Source: RUG14223 sp051881075 (GTDB taxonomy: Bacteria > Bacillota > Clostridia > Oscillospirales > Acutalibacteraceae). From it: a stretch of 13,738 bases of DNA. Positions 1 through 6,262 of the stretch are shown in pieces (positions within the stretch are counted from its first letter, which is position 1; every line of letters starts with the position of its first letter). The position numbers and the translations under genes are program-made. Location: positions 1 to 13,738 of the forward strand of contig JBJEPE010000051.1 in assembly GCA_051881075.1 (NCBI GenBank), given 5' to 3'. The notes under the pieces are model-generated. The model was given only the letters and a program-made list of their open reading frames with translations, was not told the origin of the DNA and did not search any database.

Positions 1-25
1 CAAAGAAAGTATACAAAGAAGCGGC

Positions 26-52
26 GGGAAAACCCTTGCGATGGGTTTTCCC
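26..52. repeat. Perfect 10-bp inverted repeat (hairpin)
   Basis: GGGAAAACCC (26-35) pairs perfectly with GGGTTTTCCC (43-52) around a 7-nt loop. Neither side has a good uridine run, so it is not a textbook terminator. On the minus strand the stem is followed by a moderately pyrimidine-rich stretch. It could be a transcription barrier for a gene off the left edge, or part of an interspersed repeat. Confidence 0.6.
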
Positions 53-205
53 TGCACCCTTTCCTTAACGCTTTTATGCTTCGCTTATATCGCACAAAGT
101 ATGATTATATCAAAATTAATTTCACGCTTTGTGGTGCTGGTGGTAATAGTTTTATCAATTAACTAAGATGCGTGATACGTACTTTGCATTATCAAATACT
201 TTGTA

Positions 206-259
206 CGCAAAGTTGTTGCAGGTCTTACCTGCCGCAAAGTTTTTGCAGGCCTTACCTGC
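206..259. repeat. Two-copy 27-bp tandem repeat, each copy with an internal dyad
   Basis: Copies at 206-232 and 233-259 are directly adjacent and match at 25 of 27 positions. Each contains a short dyad: GCAGGT-CTT-ACCTGC in the first copy and GCAGG-CCTTA-CCTGC in the second. The unit length is a multiple of three, and one plus frame (168-296) reads a nine-residue repeat AK(L/F)LQ(V/A)LPA, but no ribosome binding site precedes that frame. With only two abutting copies and no spacers it is not a CRISPR array. Confidence 0.85.
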
Positions 260-311
260 TGACCCTGCACTCCATAAAATTTGTATCTTACTATAAAGAT
301 ATACAGCAAAG

Positions 312-350
312 CACCGCACAGGTCTGTTTTTACAGCTTATCTATGCGGTG
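312..350 (-). terminator. Possible weak terminator hairpin after spoIIID
   Basis: CACCGCA (312-318) pairs with TGCGGTG (344-350), enclosing a smaller CTGT/ACAG stem (324-335). It begins about 14 bp past the spoIIID stop codon in the direction of transcription. The distal side has only CTTTGCTG rather than a solid uridine run, so termination efficiency is doubtful. Confidence 0.35.
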
Positions 351-363
351 TACTTATGTATTT

Positions 364-651
364 TTATTCTGTCTTTTGGGTACTCTGCTCTGCTCTTAAC
401 TTTCTCTCTGATCTATATTTATTCTGTGTGGCTATACCGCCCCTTATATGTCGCTGAGCTTTGTTTATCTCCAGCACGCTTTTTACTTTTTTATAAAGCT
501 GTGGATTAACAAGCTTTAACCTCTCGGACACATCCTTATGTACCGTACTCTTACTTACTCCAAACTTTTTAGCCGCACTGCGTACAGTCGCCTTGCTCTC
601 AATTATGTACTCGCCAAGCTCTACGGCTCTTTCCTCTACTATACCCTTCAT
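364..651 (-). CDS. spoIIID: Sporulation transcriptional regulator SpoIIID
   Basis: This is a 95-residue DNA-binding protein that matches SpoIIID along its whole length. In endospore formers SpoIIID acts in the mother cell, activating or repressing sigma-E-regulon genes and helping the switch to sigma-K. A helix-turn-helix spans about residues 22-45 (TVRSAAKKFGVSKSTVHKDV), followed by the conserved basic segment RHIRGG..T..KY at 67-79 that contributes to DNA contact in the family. Length is normal for the family (about 80-95). The ATG at 651 is supported by GGGAGG (661-666) nine bases upstream. The gene is monocistronic and divergent from the HD/Hsp90 gene. The ribosome binding site lies inside an 11-bp inverted repeat (652-692), which may matter for control. 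It is strong evidence that the host sporulates. Confidence 0.95.
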   Translation of the reverse strand: MKGIVEERAVELGEYIIESKATVRSAAKKFGVSKSTVHKDVSERLKLVNPQLYKKVKSVLEINKAQRHIRGGIATQNKYRSERKLRAEQSTQKTE

Positions 652-692
652 ATATAAATACCTCCCGATATTGGGCTATATGGTATTTATAT
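652..692 (-). promoter_or_regulatory. Inverted repeat covering the spoIIID ribosome binding site
   Basis: ATATAAATACC (652-662) and GGTATTTATAT (682-692) are perfect 11-bp inverted repeats separated by 19 bases. In a minus-strand transcript that starts upstream of 692, the distal arm would pair with the bases from the Shine-Dalgarno GG to just before the ATG, hiding the start site. A transcript beginning between the arms would lack the first arm and be freely translated. The repeat is seen directly; the regulatory effect is inference. Confidence 0.5.
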
Positions 693-715
693 GTCAGGCA
701 ACGTGGGGATATAAC
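686..715 (-). promoter_or_regulatory. Candidate sigma-E-type promoter for spoIIID
   Basis: Read on the minus strand, GTTATAT (715-709) is followed after 15 bases by CATATAAA (693-686). This is close to the Bacillus/Clostridium sigma-E pattern (ATA-rich -35, CATACAAT-like -10). Known spoIIID genes are sigma-E dependent, which fits. Initiation would fall near 679, just past the first arm of the 652-692 inverted repeat. The match is imperfect, so this is tentative. Confidence 0.35.
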
Positions 716-721
716 AACCTT

Positions 722-743
722 GCTTGCAAATTAATTTGTGAGC
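722..743. promoter_or_regulatory. Interrupted palindrome between divergent genes
   Basis: GCTtgCAAATT/AATTTGtgAGC is a 22-bp dyad centred at 732/733 with a perfect 12-bp core (727-738). It lies between the divergent spoIIID and HD/Hsp90 genes, about 65 bp upstream of the latter's -35 element, where an operator could sit. The 10-mer GGTATTTATA occurs on the plus strand at 682-691 and again just past the palindrome at 744-753, and inverted at 653-662. No bound regulator can be assigned. Confidence 0.35.
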
Positions 744-807
744 GGTATTTATACGGTAAAAATCAGTAGTGATAACGACTGTTTTTAAATTATCATTATT
801 AAAAAAA

Positions 808-836
808 TTGACACATATTGTATAATAATGTATAAT
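808..836 (+). promoter_or_regulatory. Consensus sigma-A promoter of the HD/Hsp90 gene
   Basis: TTGACA (808-813), a 17-bp spacer and TATAAT (831-836) form an exact vegetative consensus. Transcription should begin near 843, giving a leader of about 24 nt before the GTG at 867. The upstream in-frame ATG at 828 lies in the promoter spacer and would not be in the mRNA. Confidence 0.85.
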
Positions 837-853
837 AATGTTAATGGCGCAAA

Positions 854-860
854 AGGGGGA
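854..860 (+). promoter_or_regulatory. Ribosome binding site that decides the GTG start at 867
   Basis: AGGGGGA sits six bases before the in-frame GTG at 867. No Shine-Dalgarno lies before the ATG at 828, whose upstream bases are the promoter spacer itself. Confidence 0.75.
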
Positions 861-866
861 ATCGGT

Positions 867-3497
867 GTGCGAGTATGCGAAATAGATATACCTACATCAT
901 TAGAAAAAATACTTATAGACTCTGATGAAAATTACGATAGTAAAGTTAAAAATCTAATAGAAAATACACATAATTATTTTACGGAACTTTCAGAGTTTTT
1001 TCCCGGATATACATTTCACGGTAAAAAGCACATAAATAATATATTGAAAATCTCTGCTAAGCTGATACCGGAAGACAACAAGCTAACAGCCAGAGATGCA
1101 GCAATATACATAAGTGCCGTTATGGTACATGATATAGGTATGTTTATAACCTCTGCCGGCTTTAAAAAGCTATTTTTAACGAAAGAGCCATACAAAAAAA
1201 TAAAATATTTGGATAATAAAAGCTGGTCTGAACTGTGGGAGGAATACGGCAGAAAACTAAAACGCTACACAAGTAAACAGCTTTTGCGTGCTTTTGGTAC
1301 TGCTCAGAATGTAAAAATTCCTGATAAGACAAAAATAGGTAATCTTGAAGATATTCACAAATTGATTTGCGGCGAGTTTTTACGCCAAAATCACGGCAGA
1401 CTGGCACAGGACGTAGTATTATACGGATTTTTGGGTGAAAGTGCCGTCGATATATTTAGAAATACCAAATTTACAGAAAATGAACGTGAGCTAATCGGTG
1501 TTATTGCGAGAAGTCATACCATGAAGGTAAGAGATACAGAAGATTACCTTAATAATACCTTTGGTGATAAAGAGCGTCCCGATGATGTACCTGCCATATA
1601 CCTTATGTGTTTACTCAGGCTATCTGACTATATAGATGCAGATAAAAACCGTGCGCCTAACGAAATTGAGAAAGCACGTGGCCTACAATCACAGATATCA
1701 CGTGACGAATGGGAATGGAACCAAGCCGTTGATCGTTACACATTCTACCTAAAAAAGGATCTACTCAAAATTTATGCCAGCCCTGAACGCAGTACCGTAT
1801 ATGTAAAAATTAAGAATTGGATAGATGACGTACAGCATGAACTAGACAAGTGTCATGCTTTGCTTGCGGAGTATTATGAAAATGAATACACGTTAAGCAT
1901 ACATAGAGTAACATCAGATATACTCAATAAAAAATACGCCTCAAACCTTGACTTTGTGACAAAGGAGGCAAAGCTTACCGCTAATCCTGATATAACTAAA
2001 TTGCTTATAGCTCCGCTGTACGGCAATGAACCCTCCTACGGCGTGCGAGAGCTGATACAAAACGCAACCGATGCTTGCAGTGAGCGAAAAGAGATAGAAA
2101 AACAAAAAGGCAAGACAGACTATAAAGGTAAAGTAACAGTTAGACTGTCGACCAAGGATAAAACCTTTACTATCACCGATAACGGAATAGGAATGAATGA
2201 GGACATTATAATTAACTATTACCTTGTGGCAGGCTCATCATATCGTAGCAGTCAAACATGGCAGGATAAATTTGCACCTGACGGTAACAGCGTTATCACT
2301 CGTGGGGGCAAATTCGGAGTAGGCTTTTTGGCAACCTTCCTTTTGGGTGATACGGTAGAGGTAACTACACGACATATAGACGAGGACAGAGGTTATCACT
2401 TCACATTTAACAATGAAAGCGATATCTTAGATATTGAACGTGTAGATTGCGAAATAGGTACAACTATAACTGTAAAAGACTTAAAAGATAGAGTTATCGA
2501 AAATTTTACAAACAGAAATAATATCACTTACACACCAACACCTTATTTTACAGATTGGTACGGATTTAAAGAGCCTGCAATTACATATTATATTGATGAT
2601 GAAGAAATAAAAACAAACCTTCGCCATGTTCCTGATGAAACAGATGATGAGGAATTTGAAAATTGGATAACCATACCTAAAGAAAAATGCGCAGGCTTAG
2701 ATTGTGTTAAATTTAGATACCACTCTCATATAAATTTGAATCCTATCCATAATGAACATTTTTATAATGGTATACGTTCAACAATAGTAAATTGGTATAG
2801 TATAACAAAACCGTTTTTTTCTCTGATTGATAAAAACAATATTGCTGATATTGACTTGGCAAGAAAACGTGTAAAAATGCCCAGAGAGATTTGTAATGAA
2901 GTTGATAAATATTTTTGGGCGGATATTCTTATATTGGATGAGGAAATAATTAAAACCACCGAACTATCTACATATGGTTATGATCTTCTGTATTCTAAAT
3001 ACGGTTATAAGTTATTAGAACTTATTGATACGCAAGTTGAGTATATAACTGTACCAATTCTTGGTAAATATATAAAAAATATATATCCTTTAATTAATAA
3101 ATGCAATGGACCTTTTATGCTTGGCGAAAAATTTTCAAAAAAACTAAAAAGTAAAAAGTATTCTTATCACTTGTTCAAAATAATGCTTAGTAAATATGAT
3201 GAGCTAAAAGGTCTAACAGACGGCAGTACATGGATACCGTATAATATAGAAGAACGCAAAAAGAAGTTTCCTAAAACCTTTGAGGAGCTTGCACCCTATA
3301 TAGATGCCATTGAAAAGGCACGTAAATATGATAAAGAATATCAGGATATACTCAAAAAGGCTAAAAACGGCGAATATCCCGACTATCCTGTTGAACTTTA
3401 TGAAAAGTTTATGTCCTTACCTGAAGAATATAAGCTAAAGGGTGTAGAACCTGAAGAAATAGACATAATACTGCAAAATCTAAATAAAAACAAGTAA
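867..3497 (+). CDS. HD phosphohydrolase-Hsp90-like (GHKL) ATPase fusion protein
   Basis: Starting at the GTG this is 876 residues; an extension to ATG 828 would add 13 but lies upstream of the transcription start. Residues about 30-340 are an HD-type metal phosphohydrolase domain: HGKKH (His51, His55), the HD doublet His88-Asp89 in MVHDIGMF, further histidines at 176 and 217, and Asp254 in RLSDYIDADK. From about 375 follows an Hsp90-like GHKL ATPase: N-box ELIQNATDA (Glu395, Asn399), DNGIGM (438-443), lid/G2 motif GGKFGVGF (480-487) and GTT (531-533). A segment NGIR...DLARKRV (634-669) resembles the middle domain of Hsp90-like proteins. The C-terminal 190 residues are unrecognised and lysine-rich. 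There is no signal peptide or membrane segment, so it is cytosolic. The gene stands alone, opposite in strand to its neighbours, with its own promoter and terminator. ATP binding and metal-dependent hydrolysis are well supported; the biological role (conflict, defence or stress) is inference. Confidence 0.9.
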   Translation: MRVCEIDIPTSLEKILIDSDENYDSKVKNLIENTHNYFTELSEFFPGYTFHGKKHINNILKISAKLIPEDNKLTARDAAIYISAVMVHDIGMFITSAGFKKLFLTKEPYKKIKYLDNKSWSELWEEYGRKLKRYTSKQLLRAFGTAQNVKIPDKTKIGNLEDIHKLICGEFLRQNHGRLAQDVVLYGFLGESAVDIFRNTKFTENERELIGVIARSHTMKVRDTEDYLNNTFGDKERPDDVPAIYLMCLLRLSDYIDADKNRAPNEIEKARGLQSQISRDEWEWNQAVDRYTFYLKKDLLKIYASPERSTVYVKIKNWIDDVQHELDKCHALLAEYYENEYTLSIHRVTSDILNKKYASNLDFVTKEAKLTANPDITKLLIAPLYGNEPSYGVRELIQNATDACSERKEIEKQKGKTDYKGKVTVRLSTKDKTFTITDNGIGMNEDIIINYYLVAGSSYRSSQTWQDKFAPDGNSVITRGGKFGVGFLATFLLGDTVEVTTRHIDEDRGYHFTFNNESDILDIERVDCEIGTTITVKDLKDRVIENFTNRNNITYTPTPYFTDWYGFKEPAITYYIDDEEIKTNLRHVPDETDDEEFENWITIPKEKCAGLDCVKFRYHSHINLNPIHNEHFYNGIRSTIVNWYSITKPFFSLIDKNNIADIDLARKRVKMPREICNEVDKYFWADILILDEEIIKTTELSTYGYDLLYSKYGYKLLELIDTQVEYITVPILGKYIKNIYPLINKCNGPFMLGEKFSKKLKSKKYSYHLFKIMLSKYDELKGLTDGSTWIPYNIEERKKKFPKTFEELAPYIDAIEKARKYDKEYQDILKKAKNGEYPDYPVELYEKFMSLPEEYKLKGVEPEEIDIILQNLNKNK

Positions 3498-3515
3498 TTG
3501 AATATTAACAAAATG

Positions 3516-3561
3516 CTCCCCGACCTAATTTGGATAATTCCATAAAGGTCGGGGAGTTTTT
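3516..3561 (+). terminator. Strong intrinsic terminator after the HD/Hsp90 gene
   Basis: CTCCCCGACC (3516-3525) pairs perfectly with GGTCGGGGAG (3547-3556), followed at once by five T. The stop codon of the HD/Hsp90 gene is 18 bases upstream. On the minus strand the stem is followed by CATTTTG, so it may also help end the convergent murF-ddl transcript. Confidence 0.92.
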
Positions 3562-3596
3562 CGCCGTATATATTATTTTGGGTTAAAATACAGATA

Positions 3597-4628
3597 TTAT
3601 CTTACCTGTAGTGAATAGTCGATTATCTTTTGGCAAAGCTGTGCATGAGATAAACCTATAGCCGCTGCCTCCTGCGGCATAAGGCTTATTGGCGTCATGC
3701 CTGGCAGGGTGTTAGCCTCCAGACAATACAGCTCACCCTCGCTGTCCATTAAGAAATCTATTCTTGAATAAACCTCAAGATGGAGCGCCTTATATACACG
3801 CTTGGCATAATCGGAAATCTTCTCGCCTATTTCCGGGGTGATATGTGCAGGACAAATCTCCTCTGTCTTGCCCGACTGATACTTATTTACATAGTCGTAA
3901 AAGCCGCACTTTGGTATTATCTCTATAGGCGGTAAGGTTTCGCCGTTTAGCACTCCTATTGAAAATTCTCTGCCCTTTACGTACTTTTCTACCATTATTT
4001 CATCTTCAAGCTTAAAGCTGTCGTCAATAGCTTTTTTCAGCTCTGCTTCGCTGTTTACTATAGCTACGCCGATGCTTGAACCGCCTGAGCAAGGCTTAAC
4101 AACGCAGGGGTATGTTATTGCGGAGATGTCGTCCTTATTATCCTTAGTGAGTAGTACATATTCTGGGGTGGGTATTTTATTAGATATAAATATCTGCTTG
4201 GATATATACTTGTTCATGGCTATTGCACTACCCAAACAGCCCGTGCCTGTGTATTTGATGCCGAAAAGGTCAAACGTAGCCTGAAGCTTGCCGTTTTCTC
4301 CGTTTTCTCCATGTAATGCAAGGAATGTTATATCGGCAAAGCGGCAGATATCAAGTACATTTTTACCTATAAAGCAGTCGCCGCCTCTTTGCGCTTTTAT
4401 CTTAGCTATGTCAGGGTTTTTCTCGCCTATTGTGCTGGCTGTATCTCCGTCCGTTTCATCGGTAAAAAGTAACTGCATATCGGTGATATCGGCATCATAG
4501 CCGAGATAAACATCTACTAAGCATACCTTATGGCCTAAGCTTCTGAGAGAACTGCTTACAAGCTTGCCTGTAGTCAGCGATACATCTCTCTCTGTACTTG
4601 TACCGCCTGCAAGAACCGCTATATTCAT
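3597..4628 (-). CDS. ddl: D-alanine--D-alanine ligase
   Basis: A 343-residue ATP-grasp enzyme that joins two D-alanines with ATP in the cytoplasm, supplying the dipeptide for MurF. The N-terminal GGTSTERDVS carries Glu13 (catalytic equivalent of E. coli DdlB Glu15). CVVKPCSGGSSIGV (175-188) is the ATP-binding and serine loop. YVNKY ends in Lys249-Tyr250; in the omega loop this tyrosine marks D-Ala-D-Ala specificity, where D-lactate ligases have Phe. Metal ligands are Asp291, Glu304 and Asn306 (LEANTLPGMT). The usual GEDG is GENG here (Asn112). It exceeds DdlB (306 residues) through an insert at about 45-90, as seen in longer Firmicutes Ddl proteins. The ATG at 4628 has GGAGG nine bases upstream, placed in the 16-bp gap after the murF stop, so the two genes are probably one operon. 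Confidence 0.96.
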   Translation of the reverse strand: MNIAVLAGGTSTERDVSLTTGKLVSSSLRSLGHKVCLVDVYLGYDADITDMQLLFTDETDGDTASTIGEKNPDIAKIKAQRGGDCFIGKNVLDICRFADITFLALHGENGENGKLQATFDLFGIKYTGTGCLGSAIAMNKYISKQIFISNKIPTPEYVLLTKDNKDDISAITYPCVVKPCSGGSSIGVAIVNSEAELKKAIDDSFKLEDEIMVEKYVKGREFSIGVLNGETLPPIEIIPKCGFYDYVNKYQSGKTEEICPAHITPEIGEKISDYAKRVYKALHLEVYSRIDFLMDSEGELYCLEANTLPGMTPISLMPQEAAAIGLSHAQLCQKIIDYSLQVR

Positions 4629-4644
4629 TAATATTATCCTCCGT

Positions 4645-6012
4645 TTATCTGAATTTATCTATAATTTCTTCAAGCTTCATTGAATGAGAGCCTTTAAACA
4701 GCATTGCATCCCCGCTATTAACATTCGCCTTTAAGTATTCATAAGCGGCGGTGTTATCATCAAAATGCACTACCTGCATTGTCTGTGACGCACTTGCGCC
4801 CTGTGCGGTATTCTGCGATAGCTTACCGATAAGCACAGCGGCGGTTATGTCTTTATCCGCAAGGTATGTACCTATATCTTTGTGTAATCTTTCTTCATCT
4901 TTGCCAAGCTCAAGCATATCGGCAAGTATGATTATCTTTTTGCCGTTTGTTTTCATCTCGCTGAAAACATCTATTGCGGCACGTACCGAGTCGGGGCTTG
5001 CGTTATAGGCATCGTCTATTATCGTATAGTCCTTACAGTTTATGCGTTCCATACGTCTTGAAAAGCCCTTATATTCGCCAAGCTTTTGTATTGCCTTATC
5101 AATATCTACTCCTGCAAAGTCACACACCGCAAGTGCGGAAAGTGCGTTCATTACATTATGTCTGCCGGGAACATTCAGCGTAACGTGATAGCTTTTATCC
5201 TTTATTGTTACATCAAATGATGTTTCGTCACACGCAACCTTTATATTCTCTGCTCTATATGTGCAGTCATCTGATGTACCGTAATATACAATATGTACAT
5301 TTCTATTGGTTTTATACTCACGCAAGAGCTTATCGTCGCCGTTTAAGATAAGTGTGCCGCCGTCCGGCATATTATCAATTATTTTCAGCTTTTCTGTGCG
5401 GATATTTTCCTGAGTTAAGAAGTTTTCTATATGGCAAATTCCTATATTGGTAACTACGGCGCAATTTACACAGGCTATCTGAGATATTACCTCCATTTCG
5501 TTAAAGAGGCTTACGCCCATTTCTATAACTGCTATATCATCGTTTGAGGTTATATCGCTTACGGTCATGGGTACACCTAACTGTCCGTTATAGTTGCCTT
5601 TAGTTGAAAATACTGTTTTTTCGGCAGAAAGGGCCGTAGCAATGATTTCTCTTGTAGAGGTTTTACCGACGCTGCCTGTAACACCTATCAGCGGAACGGT
5701 TACTCTGTTCTGTCTGTACCATTTGCCGGTAGCTTTGAGGGCTTTTTCGGTATCTTCTACTAATATTATCGGGTGTGCATCGTCAAGCGGAACATCTTTT
5801 TTACTGCTAAAGCTTGCCGCTGCCCCGTTATTAAAGGCACTGTTTATATATAAATGTCCGTCTGTTTTTTCGCCAATAAAAGGAACAAATATATCGTTAC
5901 CTTTCATCTTGCGGCTATCTATTGAGATATTTTCAATTACGGTGTTTTTATCGCCGCACAGTAATATGCCGCCTGTTGCGTTAAGTATGTCATTGACTGT
6001 TACATTTTGCAT
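4645..6012 (-). CDS. murF: UDP-N-acetylmuramoyl-tripeptide--D-alanyl-D-alanine ligase
   Basis: At 455 residues, this is the last cytoplasmic Mur ligase, adding D-Ala-D-Ala to the UDP-MurNAc-tripeptide with ATP. The N-terminal substrate domain has SIDSRKMKGNDIFVPF (30-45) and GEKTDGH. The P-loop is GVTGSVGKTST (110-120), followed by KGNYNGQLGVP (138-148), PGRHNVMNALSA (282-293), the Mur signature DDAYNASPDS (333-342) and the C-terminal KGSHSMKLEE (440-449). Length is normal for MurF. The ATG at 6012 has AAAGGAAAA about ten bases upstream. A consensus promoter (6104-6132) gives a leader of about 85 nt, containing a small 6-bp hairpin (6052-6057 with 6077-6082). ddl follows after 16 bp. In B. 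subtilis the two genes are also adjacent but in the opposite order. Confidence 0.97.
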   Translation of the reverse strand: MQNVTVNDILNATGGILLCGDKNTVIENISIDSRKMKGNDIFVPFIGEKTDGHLYINSAFNNGAAASFSSKKDVPLDDAHPIILVEDTEKALKATGKWYRQNRVTVPLIGVTGSVGKTSTREIIATALSAEKTVFSTKGNYNGQLGVPMTVSDITSNDDIAVIEMGVSLFNEMEVISQIACVNCAVVTNIGICHIENFLTQENIRTEKLKIIDNMPDGGTLILNGDDKLLREYKTNRNVHIVYYGTSDDCTYRAENIKVACDETSFDVTIKDKSYHVTLNVPGRHNVMNALSALAVCDFAGVDIDKAIQKLGEYKGFSRRMERINCKDYTIIDDAYNASPDSVRAAIDVFSEMKTNGKKIIILADMLELGKDEERLHKDIGTYLADKDITAAVLIGKLSQNTAQGASASQTMQVVHFDDNTAAYEYLKANVNSGDAMLFKGSHSMKLEEIIDKFR

Positions 6013-6103
6013 TGCATACTTTTCCTTTCGTATTTTGAAGATGCATTTGAGTACCTATCGGTATATTCGTTATATTTAGGTAATTCATTTTTAACCACAT
6101 TAC

Positions 6104-6132
6104 ATAATATATCATTCTCTTAAAAATGTCAA
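6104..6132 (-). promoter_or_regulatory. Vegetative promoter of the murF-ddl operon
   Basis: On the minus strand TTGACA (6132-6127), a 17-bp spacer and TATTAT (6109-6104) form a near-consensus sigma-A promoter. The start would be near 6097, giving an 85-nt leader to the murF ATG. It lies downstream of the 6263-6424 element, so transcripts from it do not include that element. Confidence 0.85.
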
Positions 6133-6262
6133 GCACAGACAGCATGATGGCAACATGATACTGCACACACTTCGCACGCGGAGTTTATTTTCTTTTTACT
6201 AATATTCTTGCGGCTGGGTTTTGTTGCATTAATTTGATACAAAGCATTTATTGCATAAACAA

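Larger units (their letters stand above)
1..363. other. Non-coding left flank with hairpins and a tandem repeat
   Basis: I see no convincing gene in this stretch. It holds a perfect 10-bp hairpin (26-52), a 27-bp tandem repeat (206-259), several scattered GCAAAGT/ACTTTGC copies in both orientations (for example 181-187, 207-213 and 234-240), and a longer hairpin before the end of spoIIID (312-350). A frame on the plus strand is open from the left edge to about position 163, but its translation is low-complexity hydrophobic with no recognisable motif. The dense inverted repeats suggest intergenic repeat DNA rather than protein. Confidence 0.6.

Noticed and set aside
206..259. CRISPR array
   Set aside because: Only two directly abutting copies, no spacers and no cas genes.
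168..296. 42-codon frame with a nine-residue tandem repeat
   Set aside because: There is no Shine-Dalgarno or promoter, and the coding look comes from a repeat whose length happens to be a multiple of three; kept only as a finding.
172..399. 75-codon plus-strand frame across the tandem repeat and the end of spoIIID
   Set aside because: It overlaps the end of spoIIID antisense, has no ribosome binding site and translates to a Cys/Leu-rich sequence produced by the repeats.
828..866. N-terminal extension of the HD/Hsp90 protein from ATG 828
   Set aside because: The ATG is in the spacer of an exact-consensus promoter, upstream of the transcription start, and has no ribosome binding site.
3597..4628. 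Vancomycin-resistance ligase (VanA/VanC type)
   Set aside because: The omega loop has the Lys-Tyr of ordinary D-Ala-D-Ala ligases, and the gene lies beside murF with no van genes.
5594..6079. 161-codon plus-strand frame opposite murF
   Set aside because: It is antisense to the well-supported murF and has no family resemblance; a shadow frame.
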